Shown here: positions 17,546-27,040 of the stretch, one piece after another
Numbering within the stretch: position 1 is the stretch's first letter
Layout: each line of letters opens with the position of its first letter
NCBI RefSeq assembly: GCF_000769075.1
Contig: NZ_JRFC01000024.1
Location: 19,836-83,835 of the forward strand
DNA length: 64,000 bases
Direction: 5' to 3'
From: Porphyromonas sp. COT-290 OH3588
Lineage (GTDB): Bacteria > Bacteroidota > Bacteroidia > Bacteroidales > Porphyromonadaceae
Position numbers and translations under genes: made by a program
The notes under the pieces: model-generated
What the model was told of the DNA's origin: nothing
The model's database searches: none
What the model saw: only the letters and a program-made list of their open reading frames with translations

Positions 17546-19655
17546 CTTTCGCCTATTCATCACTTCGGCTTTGTTGATGATGCTCGGTCTACTGGCCTCA
17601 TGTCGCAAGGAAGAGGTCGTCGTCCCCTCGGTGAGCAATCGTGTCACAGAGCCTAGCTCCATGGCACGGCACTATCCGGGGCTCTATCTACTCAACGAAG
17701 GGACGATGGGGCGCAATACCGCCTCGCTCGATTACTTCGACTACACCACAGGTATCTATCGGCACAACATCTTCGCAGAGCGTAACCCTATGGTAGTCAA
17801 GGAGCTGGGAGATGTAGCCAATGATCTCAAGCTCTATGGCGATCGGCTCTGGGCTGTGGTCAATGTGTCGAACCTCGTCGAAGTGATGTACGCCAAGAAC
17901 GCCCGCCATATTGGGCAGATCTCTATCCCCAACTGTCGCCACATCACTTTCGACGGAGGGTTCGCCTATATCAGCTCGTATGCAGGCCCAATACAGATAG
18001 ACCCCAATGCACGCCTAGGTAAAGTCATCAAGGTCGATACGGCAACACTACAGATCGTAGGCGAATGCACGGTTGGCTATCAACCCGAGGAGCTTGTAGT
18101 AGTGGGCGATCGGCTCTATGTGGCTAACTCAGGCGGCTATCGTGCTCCCAACTACGACACTCGACTATCGGTCATCGACCTAAAGACTTTCTCCGAAGTC
18201 AAGCACATTGAGGTGGGCATCAATCTACATCGCCTACGCCTAGACGAGCAGGGGCAACTCTGGATCTCCTCTCGAGGCGACTATAAGACCATAGCACCGA
18301 ACCTATACGTTCTCAACACGAAGACCGATCAACTCCTTACACCCGAGGGGCTGGGCATCGCCTGCTCCGATCTTGCCATCGTCGGGCATGACCTCTATCT
18401 CTACGGATATAGCCACCTACCGAACAGCCAGAAGACCAACTATGCCCTACTAGATACACGTACCCGAGCAATCAAGAGCGAGCGAATCCTCGACGGCACG
18501 GCAGCACGCATACGCACGCCCTATGGCATCGCTGTCAATCCCGAGACACGTGAGATCTTCGTGACCGACGCAGGCGACTATGTAGCCCCCGGCAAGGTCT
18601 ATTGCTTCTCGGCCTCGGGGCAATATCAATGGTCTACCGAGGCAGGTGTATTACCCTCCAAAATTGTCTTCACACCTTTTAGACTATCGGATAATACCGA
18701 TATACCTAGTACCCCAGACACCTATCCCAAGGGACGTAACCCCTACGTCAGCAAAGTACTAGCGTATGTACCAGCCCCCGGTCAGTTCGTCAATAAAATG
18801 CCCCGATCAGAGGCTGGAGATACACAGCAGACAATGAATGCCAAGGTCCTAGCCGCTATTGGCCGACAGAGCCCTAAGCAAAAAAGGAACGAACTGATCA
18901 CTCTAGGTGGCTGGGGTGGCTATGTCGTAGTGGGCTTCGACCATCGCATTGAGAACCGTGAGGGGCTGTGTGACTTTAGGGTACTGGGAAACGCCTTCGA
19001 GCGGGCGAGCGAAGCAGGTGTTATCATGGTGGCTAAGGATGAGAACGGCAATGGCCGCCCCGACGAGAACGAATGGTACGAGATAGCAGGTAGTGGGGAG
19101 CAACCCGAGCGAGAGGCATTCTACAATCAAGCACGCAAGGCTGGCAATGATCTAGGCATCTACCATGATTATCGCCTTACCTACTATCGGCCTACTGACG
19201 AACCAGAAGCACCGTCCGATAGGACTATCGACTATATCCGCTGGACGGATAGCTTCGGTAAATCGGGCTATGTACAGAAGAATAGCTACCACACACAGAG
19301 CTACTACCCTACATGGCTTGGAAGAGAAATTAGCTTCGAGGGCACCAAGCTCCCTCACAACGTGATCAATGAGAAACCTGAGAACCCCTATGATGGCCTC
19401 TTCGTTCGCCATAGCTTCCGCTATGGCTATGCCGATAACCACCCCAATACAGCCGACGGCTCTGCCATAGACATCGCTTGGGCAGTGGATCGTAACCGCA
19501 AGCCCGTGCAGCTCTCGGGGATAGACTTCATCAAGATCTACACGGGCGTGATGAGCGACAATGGCTGGATCGGCGAGAGCTCTACGGAGATCGAGGGCGT
19601 GGAAGACCTGCACCTGCTGGGCGTGTCTATCTCCAGCGCCAAGCTCGTGAAGTAG
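17532..19655 (+). CDS. BtuG-like lipoprotein: beta-propeller fused to a second C-terminal domain
   Basis: 707 residues. The lipoprotein signal ends at LLASC, followed by RKEE, a charged start often linked to surface export in Bacteroidota. Residues about 45-385 form a YncE/DUF5074-type propeller (GLYLLNEGTMGRNTASLDYF, DVANDLKLYGDRLWAVVN, ELVVVGDRLYVANSG, GIAVNPETREIFVTDAGDYV). Residues about 430-707 form a separate domain (GGYVVVGFDHRIENR, VIMVAKDENGNGRPDENEWYEIAG, SGIDFIKIYTGVM) of the kind found in cell-surface proteins of B12 loci. Such proteins bind cobalamin and sit over BtuB. The start overlaps btuB. A strong terminator follows. Confidence 0.82.
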   Translation: MQSFSFRLFITSALLMMLGLLASCRKEEVVVPSVSNRVTEPSSMARHYPGLYLLNEGTMGRNTASLDYFDYTTGIYRHNIFAERNPMVVKELGDVANDLKLYGDRLWAVVNVSNLVEVMYAKNARHIGQISIPNCRHITFDGGFAYISSYAGPIQIDPNARLGKVIKVDTATLQIVGECTVGYQPEELVVVGDRLYVANSGGYRAPNYDTRLSVIDLKTFSEVKHIEVGINLHRLRLDEQGQLWISSRGDYKTIAPNLYVLNTKTDQLLTPEGLGIACSDLAIVGHDLYLYGYSHLPNSQKTNYALLDTRTRAIKSERILDGTAARIRTPYGIAVNPETREIFVTDAGDYVAPGKVYCFSASGQYQWSTEAGVLPSKIVFTPFRLSDNTDIPSTPDTYPKGRNPYVSKVLAYVPAPGQFVNKMPRSEAGDTQQTMNAKVLAAIGRQSPKQKRNELITLGGWGGYVVVGFDHRIENREGLCDFRVLGNAFERASEAGVIMVAKDENGNGRPDENEWYEIAGSGEQPEREAFYNQARKAGNDLGIYHDYRLTYYRPTDEPEAPSDRTIDYIRWTDSFGKSGYVQKNSYHTQSYYPTWLGREISFEGTKLPHNVINEKPENPYDGLFVRHSFRYGYADNHPNTADGSAIDIAWAVDRNRKPVQLSGIDFIKIYTGVMSDNGWIGESSTEIEGVEDLHLLGVSISSAKLVK

Positions 19656-19675
19656 CACGAAGGCACTCAACAAAA

Positions 19676-19722
19676 ACAAGCCCTGCCAACCTAACGTATC
19701 AGTCGAGGTTGGCAGGGCTTGT
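19676..19722. terminator. Bidirectional terminator between the B12 locus and the BI-1 gene
   Basis: Perfect 17-bp stem (19676-19692 with 19706-19722, arms starting ACAAGCCCTGCC) and a 13-nt loop between two convergent genes. A-rich sequence on the left side serves the minus-strand gene. Confidence 0.85.
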
Positions 19723-19753
19723 TACTAGTGGCCTGCTCTAGCAGATGCTACTA

Positions 19754-20479
19754 CTACTCGTTGCGTGAGCCTAGGAAGCGAAGCAGATATAGGAAGAGGT
19801 TGATGAAGTCTAGGTACAGCGTTAGCGCACCGATTACCGAGAGCTTTTTGGCGACCTCTTCGCTCTCTGCTTGATGGAGCATCAGCTTGATCTTCTGTGT
19901 ATCGTAGGCGGTCAGACCCGTGAAGATAAGCACACCGACACCCGAAATAACGAGCTCAAACATAGAGTTCTTGAGGAAGATATTGACGACCGTAGCGATA
20001 ATCAGACCTATGAGCGCCATCATCAAGATACTACCCATCTTGGATAGATCTCTCTTAGTTACATACCCCACAAAGGCCATAGCGGCAAATGTCCCAGCAG
20101 TGACGAAGAAAGTCGTGGCGATAGACTGCATCGTATAGGCGGCAAAGATGAGGCTAAGCGTCACGCCATTGAGTATAGAATAGGCGGCAAAGAGTATCGT
20201 GGCGGTCATGAAGCTCATCTTCATCACACGTGAGCTTAGGTAAAAAACGATACCCAACTCGGCGAGCATCAACCCCCAAAAGAGGATGCTATTGCTCATC
20301 AACTCGTAGAAGAGCGAGCTGCTATAAGTCAGCATCGCTGTAAGCCCCGTGATTGAGAGCCCCATAGTCATCCATAGAAACACACGCTGGATCAGTGAGC
20401 GCTGTACCACAGCGACATCTTGCTCGTAGATATAACCTCCCGAGCGAGATCCTTCTGGATAATAATTTTGATTGTTCAT
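19754..20479 (-). CDS. Bax inhibitor-1/YccA family membrane protein
   Basis: 241 residues with seven hydrophobic segments (about 30-50, 58-80, 88-108, 115-135, 145-165, 172-192, 210-235). The family's C-terminal signature is present: GVLIFTGLTAYDTQKIK followed by GALTLYLDFINLFLYLLRFLG. BI-1 family proteins are inner-membrane proteins proposed to act as Ca2+/H+ leak channels or to modulate FtsH-type proteases; the bacterial role is not settled. It is a single-gene unit with its own promoter. Confidence 0.93.
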   Translation of the reverse strand: MNNQNYYPEGSRSGGYIYEQDVAVVQRSLIQRVFLWMTMGLSITGLTAMLTYSSSLFYELMSNSILFWGLMLAELGIVFYLSSRVMKMSFMTATILFAAYSILNGVTLSLIFAAYTMQSIATTFFVTAGTFAAMAFVGYVTKRDLSKMGSILMMALIGLIIATVVNIFLKNSMFELVISGVGVLIFTGLTAYDTQKIKLMLHQAESEEVAKKLSVIGALTLYLDFINLFLYLLRFLGSRNE

Positions 20480-20505
20480 ATCTTCGTTAATTATCGAATA
20501 GTTTT

Positions 20506-20513
20506 ACAAATAT
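20506..20513 (-). promoter_or_regulatory. -7 element for the BI-1 family gene
   Basis: Reverse strand reads TATATTTG, matching TAnnTTTG, 26 bp before the start codon. No good -33 TTG was seen. Confidence 0.5.
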
Positions 20514-20568
20514 AACAGGATCTCCGTATATATAGTTGCCCAGTGACTACTCCATGGATCCGAAAGAA

Positions 20569-20604
20569 GCAGAGGCAACCTCTCATAGTAGAGAAGTAGC
20601 CTCT
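20569..20604 (-). terminator. Weak terminator-like hairpin after the M16 peptidase gene
   Basis: CAGAGGC (20569-20575) pairs with GCCTCTG (20598-20604), with an inner CTCT/AGAG pairing. On the minus strand it is followed only by a short CTTCTTT tract. Confidence 0.4.
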
Positions 20605-20637
20605 GACATTTATCTAGCTATGTCGTGGACAAGCGGC

Positions 20638-23562
20638 TTAGTCCTGCTTGTCATTGAAGAGATAGTCTACGTCTAACTTCTGGATCTGTCCATACTTCTT
20701 CATAAAGTCTAGGGGTAGATCGGACTCACGGCCGATAAGCACATAGGTGTAGTCGCTGCCCTTAATGGACTTATTGAAGAAGGCAACTAGATCAGCTAGC
20801 GTCATCTTCTTGACCTCTTCATAGACTTGGCGGCGCATATCGTTGGGGATACCTAGACGTTTGAGCGACTCGTATTGCCAGAATATGTCTTGACGAGTGA
20901 TGCGTTCGCTCTCGATATCTCGCAGTACAGATTCTTTGGCCGTCTCGAAGTTCTTCTCCGCCTCGGGCATATTCTGCACTAGGCCTTCCATGGCATTGAA
21001 GGCTTCGGTAAGTTTATTAGCCTGCGTACCAATGAATGCCTGTATGTAATTGTAGTCGCCGAGCTTCCTAGCTCCGCCATAATAGGCATATGCAGAGTAA
21101 GCCAAGCTCTTAGCCTCACGGATCTCTTGAAAGACGATAGACGACATACCCTCACCGAAGTAGGCATTGAACATAGATGAGAGCGCCATCTCCTTGGCAT
21201 CGTACTTAGCCACTCGGCGAAGCATCATCATCTGCGCCTGCACCATATCATAGTCGGCATAGTAAATCTTGCCGCCTGTGGGCTGCTGCTGGTAGACGGT
21301 AGCCTTGGGATAGTCCTTAGTGCCAAACTTATGGTTACGCTTGAGGGATTTCTTGATGCCCTCGACGTCATTGCCGTAGTAGAACACGCGATGCTTATAG
21401 TCCATAAGCCCTTTAATCAGATTGGTTAGCTCGGCAGCTTTGATCTGTTTGAGCTCACGAGTGGGGATAATATCCCTCTGAGGCGAATGCTCTCCGTACA
21501 TCGCATAGTTTACTTCTGCACGGAAAATGGCTTGGCTACTCTTCTTATTATCCTCACGTGCCTTGATCGTCTGAGCGATGTGTTCGTCTAAAATAGCCTG
21601 ATCGGGCTTAGCACCACGCAGCAGATCCTCAAGCAGGCGAATACCTGCATCCATATTGCGCTTGAGCCCCGTGAGGATAATCTGCATGCGTTCACCCATA
21701 GAGCGTACCGAATAGCTAACACCTAGTTTATAGAACTCTTGGCGAATCTGCTGAGGTGTGAGCTTATCTGTCCCGATTAGCCCAAGGTACTGAATGGCTA
21801 GGTCAAGCTTCTTATCGTTGTACTGCCCCATATCGAATAGGTAAGTCAGCTCAAAGAGGTCATTGTCTGGGTTAATGATATACTCGATGGTCTGCTTGCC
21901 AATCTGGGTACGCTTGATTTCCTTCTGGTAGTCGATATAGAGCGGATTGAGCCTTGGCGCTTGCTGGGCTAGTAGCTCCTTGCCGAAAGTAGACATAGTG
22001 CTACGATCCAGCTCTAGAGGTGTGATGCCGGGGTTCTGCACTCGGATCAGATCCTTGTTCTCTCCGATACGCTTGTAGACGGTGACATGGTTGTCTGCGT
22101 AGTGCTTCTTGACGAACTCGACGAGATCGGCCTTCTTGATCTTGCGCAGATTTTCGATGAACTTGAGGCGATCTCCCCACTTCTGCCCATGTATAAAAGC
22201 TGTATAGTGCTCAGTGGCTACATCGTTGGGCTCGGTCGTGGCACGGATCTTCTGTAGCTCAAGGTCGTTGATCGTAGCTTCGATGAGCCACTCAGGGAAG
22301 TCCCCTTGCTTGATCCGCTCAATCTGTGCCAATAGTAGCTCACGTACCTGCTCTAGAGTCTGTCCCTGCTTGGGCATACCAAAGAGCTGATGCACGCTGT
22401 ATTCCTTGTGAATCATTGGGGACGAACCAGCCTGCATCACCTGCTGTGCTTGGTTGAGGTCTAGGTCGATCAGCCCAGCCTTACCATTAGCCAAAATCAT
22501 ATCTACCAATGTCAGATAGGCAGCGTCCATAGAGCCCGTACCACCGTCTAGGCGATAGGCTAGGAAGAGGTACTCGGGATCTTTGCTGTACACATCGTAG
22601 GTCTGAGCCTTGGCGATGGGTAGCTCACGTGCGAACTTTGGGTGTTCTAGAGGCTTAGCAGGCTTCTTGCCGAAGTATTTATCTACCAGAGCAATGGCCT
22701 TGTCGTACTCAAGGTCGCCCACCAGTACGATAGCATAGTTGTTGGGTACATAGTACTTGTAGAAATAACGCTCAATGGCCTCGAGAGAGGGTGACTTGAG
22801 GTGCTCACTCGTCCCAATGGTCGTCTGCTGTCCGTAGGGGTGCGTTGGGAAGAGTGCCTTACCCATCTGCTCGAAGACACGGCTACTGATACGATCCTGC
22901 CCCATATTAAATTCCTCGTAGACGGCTTCGATCTCGGTATGGAAGAGGCGTAGCACCAGTTCGCCAAATCGCTCGCTCTCGATCTGTAGCCAGCGCTCTA
23001 GCTCATTGGCGGGAATGTCGTTTTTGTAGACCGTTTCCTCTACCCAAGTGTGGGCATTGGTCCCTTGGGCTCCGATAGAGGTTGTTAGGCGGTCGTACTC
23101 ATTGGCCGACACATACCCAGCAGCAATAGTAGAGATCGAGTCGATCTGATGATAGAGGCGACGGCGCTCTAGGCTATCGCTACTAGCTTTGTGCTGCTCG
23201 TAGAGATCGCTAATCTTCTTCAGCTCGACACGCTCTTTCTCCCAGTTGAGGGCGCCCAAACGACTGGTGCCTTTGAAGAGCATGTGCTCTAGATAGTGTG
23301 CCAGCCCTGTGTTGTCGGCTGGGTCATGGTTGGAGCCAGCACGCACCGGAATGTAGGTCTGGATACGTGGTGTCTTGGGGTTGCGGCTAAGATACACGGT
23401 TAGGCCATTCTCCAGCGTGTAGACACGGGTGTGCGTGGGGTCGTCGGTGACCTCCTCGTACTTGTAGCCGGCAGGATCTGTTTTCTGGAGTGTCTTGTAC
23501 TCCTGTGCGCTCAGGCCCGATAGGGTAAGCACACCTGTAAGGATCAGCATAGACTTTTTCAT
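20638..23562 (-). CDS. M16 family zinc metallopeptidase (pitrilysin-like, two-repeat), exported
   Basis: 974 residues. A signal peptide is cleaved after LSAQ (about 20). The inverted zinc motif HYLEH is at 89-93, and the downstream glutamate region ELVLRLFHTEIEAVYEEF supplies the third ligand. The second half (about 520-974) repeats the fold without a zinc motif, as usual for M16 proteins. These enzymes degrade peptides in a closed chamber. It is a periplasmic or outer-membrane-associated candidate for terminal peptide breakdown in an asaccharolytic lifestyle (inference). It is preceded by the RprXY pair, from which a terminator separates it. Confidence 0.93.
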   Translation of the reverse strand: MKKSMLILTGVLTLSGLSAQEYKTLQKTDPAGYKYEEVTDDPTHTRVYTLENGLTVYLSRNPKTPRIQTYIPVRAGSNHDPADNTGLAHYLEHMLFKGTSRLGALNWEKERVELKKISDLYEQHKASSDSLERRRLYHQIDSISTIAAGYVSANEYDRLTTSIGAQGTNAHTWVEETVYKNDIPANELERWLQIESERFGELVLRLFHTEIEAVYEEFNMGQDRISSRVFEQMGKALFPTHPYGQQTTIGTSEHLKSPSLEAIERYFYKYYVPNNYAIVLVGDLEYDKAIALVDKYFGKKPAKPLEHPKFARELPIAKAQTYDVYSKDPEYLFLAYRLDGGTGSMDAAYLTLVDMILANGKAGLIDLDLNQAQQVMQAGSSPMIHKEYSVHQLFGMPKQGQTLEQVRELLLAQIERIKQGDFPEWLIEATINDLELQKIRATTEPNDVATEHYTAFIHGQKWGDRLKFIENLRKIKKADLVEFVKKHYADNHVTVYKRIGENKDLIRVQNPGITPLELDRSTMSTFGKELLAQQAPRLNPLYIDYQKEIKRTQIGKQTIEYIINPDNDLFELTYLFDMGQYNDKKLDLAIQYLGLIGTDKLTPQQIRQEFYKLGVSYSVRSMGERMQIILTGLKRNMDAGIRLLEDLLRGAKPDQAILDEHIAQTIKAREDNKKSSQAIFRAEVNYAMYGEHSPQRDIIPTRELKQIKAAELTNLIKGLMDYKHRVFYYGNDVEGIKKSLKRNHKFGTKDYPKATVYQQQPTGGKIYYADYDMVQAQMMMLRRVAKYDAKEMALSSMFNAYFGEGMSSIVFQEIREAKSLAYSAYAYYGGARKLGDYNYIQAFIGTQANKLTEAFNAMEGLVQNMPEAEKNFETAKESVLRDIESERITRQDIFWQYESLKRLGIPNDMRRQVYEEVKKMTLADLVAFFNKSIKGSDYTYVLIGRESDLPLDFMKKYGQIQKLDVDYLFNDKQD

Positions 23563-23584
23563 AATCCTATATAATTAGTTGATG

Positions 23585-23637
23585 AAAAGAAAATAGGACT
23601 GAGGTAGCAACTGGTTCTAGTCACTATCACAGTCCTA
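23585..23637 (-). terminator. Terminator after rprY
   Basis: TAGGACTG (23594-23601) pairs with CAGTCCTA (23630-23637). On the minus strand the stem is followed by TTTTCTTTTC (down to about 23585), a good U tract. Confidence 0.6.
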
Positions 23638-23657
23638 CTCAATAGGTACTCAAATGA

Positions 23658-24395
23658 TTATTTACGCTTGCGGACAGGAGGCACTACGAGCTTGTAGCCC
23701 TTACCGTGTACGTTCTTGATCTCAATGGTCGGATCAAGGTCTAGCATACGGCGTAGCTTAGTTACATAAACGTCCATACTACGCTGGGAGAAAGCATGCT
23801 CGGGATCTACCTGAGTTTCTGTGATGCCCCAAATCTCTCTGAGGGCATGGCTACGCTCGAGGGTCTTATTGGCAAACTGGCAGAGCAGGGTCAGTAGCTC
23901 GCTCTCCTTGGTAGTTAGGCGAATGATATGCTCACCGAGGCAAAGCTGCTGTGTGGTGGTATTGAAGCTGTATTTACCAAGCTGATACACCTCTTGTGGC
24001 TCATTCATATCCCTAGAGAGGGTGCCAGCACGACGAAGCAAGGCCTCGATACGCAACACAAGCTCCTCCATATTGAATGGCTTGGTGATATAGTCGTCAG
24101 CTCCAGCGTGGAAGCCCTCGAGGATATTCTCACGCATACCCATAGCTGTCAAGAAGATGATTGGCATAGCCTTATTGACACCACGGATCTCTCTGGCGAG
24201 CGTCATACCGTCTTTCTGAGGCATCATGACGTCTAGCAAGCATAGGTCGTACTCCTTCTGCTGGAAGTGTTCCCAACCCTGCTGACCGTCACGACAATGA
24301 TCTACCTCGAAGTTGTTCTTCTCTAGAAGCTCTACCAAGATGTTACCTATATTCTCCTCGTCCTCGCAGAGAAGAATTCTTAGTTGATTTCCCAT
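23658..24395 (-). CDS. rprY: Response regulator transcription factor RprY (OmpR family)
   Basis: 245 residues. The receiver domain (about 5-120) has the acidic pocket CEDEEN and phospho-acceptor Asp55 in LLDVMMP, with the conserved Thr and Lys in FLTAMG and YITKPF. The C-terminal winged-helix domain (about 140-240) carries RLTKESELLTLLC, QRSMDVYVTKLRRML and KNVHGKGYKLV. Together with the kinase gene 53 bp upstream it matches the Bacteroides RprX/RprY system. RprY in Porphyromonas gingivalis has been linked to stress and sodium responses; no target is visible here. Confidence 0.92.
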   Translation of the reverse strand: MGNQLRILLCEDEENIGNILVELLEKNNFEVDHCRDGQQGWEHFQQKEYDLCLLDVMMPQKDGMTLAREIRGVNKAMPIIFLTAMGMRENILEGFHAGADDYITKPFNMEELVLRIEALLRRAGTLSRDMNEPQEVYQLGKYSFNTTTQQLCLGEHIIRLTTKESELLTLLCQFANKTLERSHALREIWGITETQVDPEHAFSQRSMDVYVTKLRRMLDLDPTIEIKNVHGKGYKLVVPPVRKRK

Positions 24396-24448
24396 AAGTT
24401 TACCCTATAATTAATTTATTGAAATATCCGTAACTAAACTACTTAACT

Positions 24449-25963
24449 CTATTGGCTCATATAGCTCCCTTGGCTCACGGGGAGTTTAATCACAATGCGT
24501 GTGCCACCCTCTGGCTTACTCTCTGCATAGATCCGCCCGTCAAACTGCTTGATGACGGAAGCCACATAGGCCAAGCCCAACCCAAAACCTTTGACGTCGT
24601 GCCTATGCCCCGTGGGGACACGATAGTACCGCTCGAAGACCTTCTTGAGGCTATCCTTGGGGATACCGATACCGTTATCCTCGACCACGATCTTGATGTA
24701 GGACTCTACATTCTCGGTAGCCAGCCTAAGCTGTAGAGGTCTATCGGGGTGAGCATACTTGACCGAGTTGTCGAGCAGGTTGAAGATAACGTTGGTCAGG
24801 TGTACCTTATTGGCCTTGATCCATGTATCGTAGGCCTCCAAGTCGAGGGTCAGATCGCCTCCTTTGTTCTGCGCATGAGCCGTATAGATCTCAGCCACGG
24901 GGAGCAAAATCTCATTGAGCTCTAGCTCGCGCAGAGGCATTGGGTTAGTTTTACCGTCGAGCACGGAGAACTGCAATACCTTGTCGATAAGCAGCTGCAT
25001 ACGCCCCGTCTCGTGCTCAATGATAGAGATGAACTTGGAGCGCTTCTCTGGCTGCTCTATGACATCTCTATCACGCAGACGCCCTGAGGCTAGCTTGATA
25101 GAGCTAACGGGAGTCTTGAGCTCGTGCGTCATATTGTTGATAAAGCTCGTCTTCATGCTCTGGAAGGATAGATGCCTTACCAGTATCGTAATCACGAAGC
25201 CTCCCAATATCAAAACGAAAATGGTAGAGATAAGCCCGGGGAGCGCAAAGCTCAGCATCTCACTACGACTCGGACTAAAGTCTAGGGTCAAGCGCAGGAA
25301 TGGGGTCATCTGGTTTGGGTTACTCTGCTTGACAAAGAGGCGCTGAATCACCACATCTTCGTTATTACGATCCTTCTGTAGCATACCCGGCTGTGTAAAC
25401 TCGTAGAGCTTGCGCCCCTTGGCGTCACAGAGCATGATGTTGTAAGCCTCGCAGACACCTTTGCTATCGAGTCGTGTGCGTAGCTGCTGGGTCATGAAGC
25501 GAGGGTTGATGAGCTGAGGAATGCTATCGTAGGAGTACTCTTCGTAGAGATGCCTGAGCATATACTCGTCTAGATGATCTCGGCGCATAAGATAGGTCTG
25601 CATCATGCGATTGCTAATGGCCGGCAGCTCCGAGTCTTCAAATGTTTCGCTAGAATTGCCATCTATGGCTTGTATCCCCGTCAGCGTCGCCTTCTTCTCT
25701 TGCTGGTGTCTATAAGGCAGATGTATTGGAGAGGGTATCTGACCCTGCATGACCGATGCGTTGAGCTCTAGGTTTAGGTAGCGGATTAGCTCACGTAGCT
25801 CAATATCCCCAGCGACCTCGGCAAGCGCATCCTTGGCCATCTGACGCGTCTGCTCCTTTCGGATGCTGATGACACGCTGATAATAGGTGTACTGCAATCC
25901 AAACAGAACAATAAAGACGAGTAGTAGGGTGAAACCTACCCCTAAAATTGCCTTCTTCTTCAC
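24449..25963 (-). CDS. rprX: Sensor histidine kinase RprX
   Basis: 504 residues. An N-terminal membrane segment (about 5-25), a periplasmic sensor region (about 26-235) and a second membrane segment (LPGLISTIFVLILGGFVITI, about 238-257) are visible. The H box is FINNMTHELKTPVSSI, followed by an N box (NVIFNLLDNSVKYA), G1 (VVEDNGIGIP), F box (VFERYYRVP) and G2 (GFGLGLAYV). It phosphorylates RprY, encoded directly downstream. A good promoter lies about 150 bp upstream. Confidence 0.93.
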   Translation of the reverse strand: MKKKAILGVGFTLLLVFIVLFGLQYTYYQRVISIRKEQTRQMAKDALAEVAGDIELRELIRYLNLELNASVMQGQIPSPIHLPYRHQQEKKATLTGIQAIDGNSSETFEDSELPAISNRMMQTYLMRRDHLDEYMLRHLYEEYSYDSIPQLINPRFMTQQLRTRLDSKGVCEAYNIMLCDAKGRKLYEFTQPGMLQKDRNNEDVVIQRLFVKQSNPNQMTPFLRLTLDFSPSRSEMLSFALPGLISTIFVLILGGFVITILVRHLSFQSMKTSFINNMTHELKTPVSSIKLASGRLRDRDVIEQPEKRSKFISIIEHETGRMQLLIDKVLQFSVLDGKTNPMPLRELELNEILLPVAEIYTAHAQNKGGDLTLDLEAYDTWIKANKVHLTNVIFNLLDNSVKYAHPDRPLQLRLATENVESYIKIVVEDNGIGIPKDSLKKVFERYYRVPTGHRHDVKGFGLGLAYVASVIKQFDGRIYAESKPEGGTRIVIKLPVSQGSYMSQ

Positions 25964-26500
25964 AGCTGAGCTCCTCTAGTCTAAAAATACTTTTTCCAAG
26001 ACTTTGAACTTCTATCTACGTGGCTCGATCTTGAAGCTCATTACCCCGATTATGATCCTCCTATCAACTAAGCGCCTCTAGAACAGACTTTATACGCAGT
26101 CTATTAGTTTGCGCAAAAGTAATGAAAAACCATTGATTTTACAATTAGACAATTAACCCGCTAATTATCAATCATAAATCATTTCTAAATAGCACATATA
26201 TTAAACTATACAACCTCTTATAGCCCTTACTTTTTAGGTTTATCATAGATGAGAGAGAGCATATTTACTCAAATCCTGATGAAGTCCCAGTATTATCTAT
26301 CCCATAACAGTGCCATCAGCACACCTACCGAGCTCTCTTAACTAGTCACGAGAAGGGAATCTCTAATCGGTGTGCTGATCATCTCGGCAAGGTCATTCTT
26401 GATCGAAATAAGTAAAAAAGTGCAAACGAACTATCCTCAAGAGAAACCCTCTCCAAGGGCCAGTTTGGAGCATTTTACCTACATCTTCGGCCAAATCGAA
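25964..26500. other. Intergenic region upstream of rprX
   Basis: Non-coding, AT-rich. It contains the rprX promoter (26114-26144) and otherwise nothing I can name; dispersed repeat copy 2 begins at about 26520. Confidence 0.5.
26114..26144 (-). promoter_or_regulatory. Promoter of rprX-rprY
   Basis: On the minus strand a TTG (26142-26144), a 20-bp spacer and TACTTTTG (26114-26121) fit the Bacteroidota promoter consensus. The predicted leader is about 145 nt. Confidence 0.7.
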
Positions 26501-26519
26501 GGGAAGACTTTTTCGTTTC

Positions 26520-26825
26520 TATGGGCTCATCTACCAAGATGTGTGCACCAATCTGAGAGAATTGATGGGAAGGAATGGCAAACAATAAGCCCCTAAATCT
26601 ATAAAATCGGCTAAGAGAAGAATCTATACACATAGAGAACAGCGACTTACAAAACAAGCGTTTTAAGCGACTGTTTTCACTAGACTGAGTCGAAGTACAC
26701 CAGCGCAGTCCGTCGCCATGTAGCGCCTCCTAGAGGGCAAATATGAGGCCTATACTTTTTCGTCTAAGCAACGAATACTTCCCCACCAACATTCTGAAAA
26801 TTGGTCTAAAATATAAATTCAGGCA
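26520..26825 (+). repeat. Dispersed intergenic repeat, copy 2
   Basis: Shares blocks with the other copies: GATGTGTGCACCAATC, AATTGATGGGAAGGAATGGC, GCGTTTTAAGCGACTGTTTT, GCGCCTCCTAGAGGGCAAAT, TATACTTTTTCGTCT, then CTTCCCCACCAAC and GAAAATTGGTCTAAAATATA. The two small open frames overlapping it are not conserved in the other copies. Confidence 0.85.
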
Positions 26826-26871
26826 ACGGAACAACGGGGCTAGATACTCCTCAAATTATGATAGAACAATA

Positions 26872-26903
26872 TTTGCTTATTATCGACTAGTGGCTTACTT
26901 TTG
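26872..26903 (+). promoter_or_regulatory. Promoter of the antiporter operon
   Basis: TTTG (26872-26875), a 20-bp spacer and TACTTTTG (26896-26903) make an excellent match to the Bacteroidota consensus. The predicted leader is about 130 nt before 27041. Confidence 0.75.
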
Positions 26904-27040
26904 TTACTCAAGGGGAGGATTGCTCGAGGAGTGAATCCGTATAAAATTGTTCGTGTCCTAATGCTCGAGCGAAAGATTTTCTCTGTGTAATTTTTCTGAC
27001 ATGCCACGTAATGGTTGATAAGGCTTAAAAACTCTATTTT

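Noticed and set aside
19152..19679. 175-codon reverse frame
   Set aside because: Antisense to the C-terminal domain of the second BtuG-like protein; no recognisable features.
24449..25963. Hybrid two-component system
   Set aside because: Kinase and regulator are separate genes with the usual domains and no fused receiver.
26372..26934. Two small forward frames between rprX and the antiporter
   Set aside because: They overlap dispersed repeat copy 2 and are not preserved in the other copies.
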